Assembly: GCA_963966185.1 (NCBI GenBank) | Contig: CAWZYM010000172.1 | Location: 323,501 to 387,500, forward strand | Reading direction: 5' to 3' | Length of the DNA stretch: 64,000 nt | Source of the DNA: Rhabditoides inermis | Lineage: Eukaryota > Nematoda > Chromadorea > Rhabditida > Rhabditidae | Translations under genes and position numbers: made by a program | Shown here: positions 61,157 to 64,000 of the stretch, one piece after another | How the letters are laid out: each line of letters starts with the position of its first letter | Position numbering within the stretch: the stretch's first letter is position 1 | Notes under the pieces: generated by a model | What the model saw: only the letters and a program-made list of their open reading frames with translations | Databases searched by the model: none | Told to the model about the DNA's origin: nothing

Positions 61157-62899
61157 TCACCAATTCCCCCCCCCCCACAAATATTGTTAATTGTTACGTT
61201 TTTCATTGTTTTTTTCTCAGTTTGATATAAATATCTTCTTTCAGCTTACGGTGCCGCCTTTTTAGCTACCTGGCAACGACACTCTAATGTTCAGATGTTC
61301 AGATGTCGCTCATGTGACTTACAACAATACTCGAAAACAATTATGAGTCAGGGAAGAAGAAAAGTGCAATATTTTGTCAAACAATGCGTCTCTGATAGAC
61401 ACTTAAAGGTAGTGTACCCTCTGAATCTGGGTGTATGCGTAGATATAACATGTCATTGTTTACGACTTAATGAGTATATTATGATAATGCAAATATACAT
61501 TCTGAAACAAATTAGTTTGAAAAAAATCATTTGAAAATTGGAGTGAGAAACCGTAGAATCTAATAACTTTTACAGTCTAGGGAATATTCAGTTCCGCTAT
61601 CACTCCGCTCGGCCGTCCCGCATTCGAAAAGTGCGCGCGCGCGAAAGTTTGAATGTGAATTTATTCGCGTGCTCTCGCATGTTTATCGATTTTCGCCGCC
61701 TTGCACTCTGTTCACTCTGCGCTCTCTACTGGCGGCAACTGATTTGCCCACCCACTGTAATCAGCTCGGGGGTGTGTGCACAACTTGCACGAAGTTACAC
61801 TATTCGACCACACTGTCGGCTGTTTCATTAAAGACAATTTATTTCCATGTGTTTATATTGTTTCTTGTGTCATTCTTACTTTGGAAAACATTTAATGTTT
61901 ATCAGCCTGATTCCGACATGTACATACAATGGTAGCATGATGGGTTATCTGGAAGCACACACAATCCTACAGTGGGGTATTGGGGCTCCTTGGCTGGAAC
62001 AGTGCGGCGCGAGTCCTGACTGTTCATGGTAGATGGGCGTGAACATCGCGAAGTGACCGGTTCCGGATGCGAGACGTGGCAGAAGATCTTGAAAGACTGC
62101 CGCCGCCGATGGTAGGGCTCTCAGAGGGTTCACGCGCCCCACCGGGAGGTAGTGGAATTCGGTAGAACAATTGCCCGCGAGGGGAATCGAACCAGCGACC
62201 GTTCACTTAGCAAGCTGTGACGCTATCCACTTGGCCAACCCGGCCCGATAACATTTAATATGTGTTTCTTTTACGAATTTGGCAGGAACAGCTGATAGAA
62301 AAATGATCTGCTAAACGCAGTTAAAAACCATAACTCATATCGTTGCGTAAATATGCGTATCATGTTGGATTTAAATAAATTTTTGATAAATTTTAATTTC
62401 ATTGTTTTTCATCACAAACAACCACTAACGGCATGAAAATATTTCTAAAAGGCATTGGTAATACATTCGTGATAATTTTTTATATGGGGTTCAGAGGGTA
62501 CACTACCTTTAATCTGTCAGTGTTATGCTGCTGATAAATCGTAATGGATGATGAAGTGAACGCAGCGCACCTCTGATTAAGAGCATCGTCGAACAAGCAT
62601 CAAGGATTCTTAACTCATAAAGTCATACACTGATTCCTACCTAGCGTTTTCTATCAATGCTATCGTCGTGTGTTGTTATCTATACTTGACACCCCGAGAA
62701 TGCATGGGGCGCGACCCATTCAGTGTTCGACTTGCGAGGTGATCCGTTTGGCCCACAAACCCGCAATTACCACAACCTCAAGTGGCACATAATAACACGC
62801 CCGGATATGTAGGTGACAGCGATGCTAGTCCACATAGGTTACCGTGCCGCTCCGCACCTACCAGTATCGCTTACTGCGCAGTATTGATCTGATGTTGTG
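61157..62899. other. Intergenic region with a SINE-like insertion
   Basis: AT-rich flanks around the tRNA-headed element. No coding exon was seen. Open frames are short and unsupported. Confidence 0.5.
61930..62247 (-). mobile_element. tRNA-headed SINE-like element
   Basis: The minus-strand head (62172-62247) has an A box TGGCCAAGTGG (62228-62238), a B box GGTTCGATTCC (62183-62193) and a 7-base loop TTGCTAA with a GCT anticodon-like centre, reminiscent of tRNA-Ser, but its anticodon stem does not pair. An unrelated, moderately GC-rich body of about 240 bp follows. The distal boundary is approximate and no target duplication was identified. Confidence 0.5.
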
Positions 62900-63201
62900 A
62901 TGTGGCGCCTAGCCCCTGTGCTGCTTCTGCTCCTTCCCTCCACCCATGCCTTCTGCCAGTCCGACAGCCAATCGGCAGACTGGTTCGTTCACACCGCCAG
63001 TGGAGTCATATCCATGTACCCAAAGACCGCAATACAACCGAGGAATGGTGAGGGTTGAGCAGAATATTTTCGACTTTGGGGTTTAGACCCGAATTGCACG
63101 ACGTTCTGCAAGGCTGGCACACACCACTTCTACCGAGCATGGAACACCCATCAGGGAAGGGAACTGGAGAAGGTCGGTATTTCTCTCTCCTTCTCCTCTT
63201 A

Positions 63202-63248
<47 letters not shown>

Positions 63249-64000
63249 AACCAGTGCTTGCCAGGCCGCCTCTGTGATAGTGGGAGCGTTCTCCTGTCCT
63301 ATCGCAAGGACTCTTTGCGTGGAGACAATGGATGGGAGGTGAGAACAACACAACGAAAGTTTGTAGGGGTCATAATCTAATGTTACTAACAATGTGTCTT
63401 CATTTCGTAGGTTCTTCAAGGCCAAATCGGACGCGGCGACCGTGTGGCCAACGCCTTACTGTTTCGGTGGGTACACAACACACACTTTCAATGTAACATG
63501 TAATGCAACAGCTGTTATTTCAGAAGATTCGTGTCACATGCTACTGGTTGTCGAGCCAGGGAACCTGCTAGTGGAAGAGGCTGGCACAGAGGTGGTGAGG
63601 GGACAGAGCGAGTTCCACTCGGCTGACGAGGTGGGGGGAGAGAGGGAGAGAGAGGGAGAGAGAAGGAGAGATTTGCAGGTGCTTGCGTCGTTCGACCGTC
63701 TCCTCCGAGTGCGGGGTGTGTCATGCAATGCGTGCGAGGACTTCTTTCCCTACTGTCATGCCAGTTTGGCGCATCGACAGTGGAGGAGTGGAAGAACGGG
63801 TGCCCCCAAGCCCCGTCCCTCAACCCACCCTCCTCCCTCCATCCGTACGGAGACACAACCCATCAAGGCAAAGGTGTTCAGGCTCAAGCTCGGCGAGAAA
63901 CGGAAAAAGGAGGTTTGCATTCATTTGATTTCCTTGATTTGGGAACGTGTTTTGTAGACGAAGCGTCTGAAACAAGTGGTGCATCGAAGGAAACCTGCAA
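62900..64000 (+). CDS. Unrecognised secreted protein, cut by the window end
   Basis: Seven exons so far (62900-63047, 63087-63172, 63265-63338, 63411-63466, 63524-63630, 63679-63912, from 63958) join in phase. The signal peptide is MWRLAPVLLLLLPSTHAFC. The mature part has paired cysteines (DPNCTTFCKAGTHHFY, GAFSCPIARTLCVE, TPYCFEDSCHMLLVVEPGN and SCNACEDFFPYC) and a long basic, Pro-rich tail (PKPRPSTHPPP; then KVFRLKLGEKRKKETKRLKQ), resembling a processed, highly cationic C-terminus. No family was recognised. A candidate acceptor lies about 20 bp before the ATG. The 3' end lies outside the window. Confidence 0.7.
63203..63245. repeat. (CT)n microsatellite
   Basis: About 43 bp of CT just before the exon at 63265. 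It may act as its polypyrimidine tract. Confidence 0.9.

Noticed and set aside
62172..62247. Functional tRNA-Ser gene
   Set aside because: A and B boxes are good, but the anticodon stem does not pair; treated as a SINE head.

Overview
This is nuclear DNA of an intron-rich animal, most likely a nematode. The reasons are a profilin close in sequence to nematode profilins, a secreted protein built of lustrin/EB-like Cys-Cys modules, very short exons, a 3' splice acceptor just upstream of nearly every start codon (the signature of spliced-leader trans-splicing), and same-strand genes about 100-125 bp apart from poly(A) signal to next acceptor, as in nematode operons. Acceptors mostly lack the strong T-rich consensus of Caenorhabditis, so a different clade is likely. 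No bacterial features, CRISPR arrays or intact tRNA genes were seen. Exons were joined by hand from splice sites and reading phase, and family calls come from recalled sequence similarity, so boundaries may be off by a few bases.

Layout. 645-3373 (+) is a secreted Cys-rich protein. It meets, tail to tail, a minus-strand run 3405-15809 that looks like one operon: RINT1 (ER-Golgi tethering), MBLAC1 (metallo-beta-lactamase fold) and SUV3 (mitochondrial RNA helicase, lacking most of its second helicase domain here). Next on the minus strand is a GARNL3-type RapGAP/CNH protein (16971-25601). 26740-29133 is a decayed LINE. 31-34 kb holds profilin and its long upstream region. 35604-38532 (-) is elongin C, downstream of and probably co-transcribed with an unrecognised coiled-coil gene. 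That gene shares a 299-bp divergent promoter with IWS1 (38832-44368, +). Then come an SLC22-type transporter (45302-50282, +), a small PKA inhibitor (51070-53033, -), a gene whose exons join an N-acetyltransferase domain in frame to JMJD5/KDM8 (56194-61156, +), and the start of an unrecognised secreted protein (62900 to the window end, +).

The most unusual items are the GNAT-JMJD5 fusion, the three-gene operon ending in a truncated SUV3, a 9-bp motif (TGAAACGTA) repeated almost always in one orientation in the introns of the minus-strand genes, a non-autonomous hAT-like element packed with TAATCC sites, a cluster of GGTCA palindromes in a transporter intron, and a 110-bp-arm foldback element. 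Introns are also full of (GA)n/(CT)n tracts.

Most genes are housekeeping: Golgi traffic, mitochondrial RNA turnover, transcription elongation (IWS1), ubiquitin ligase or elongin assembly, actin dynamics, and Rap and PKA signalling. The window is an ordinary gene-dense stretch with some unusual architecture rather than one dedicated pathway.
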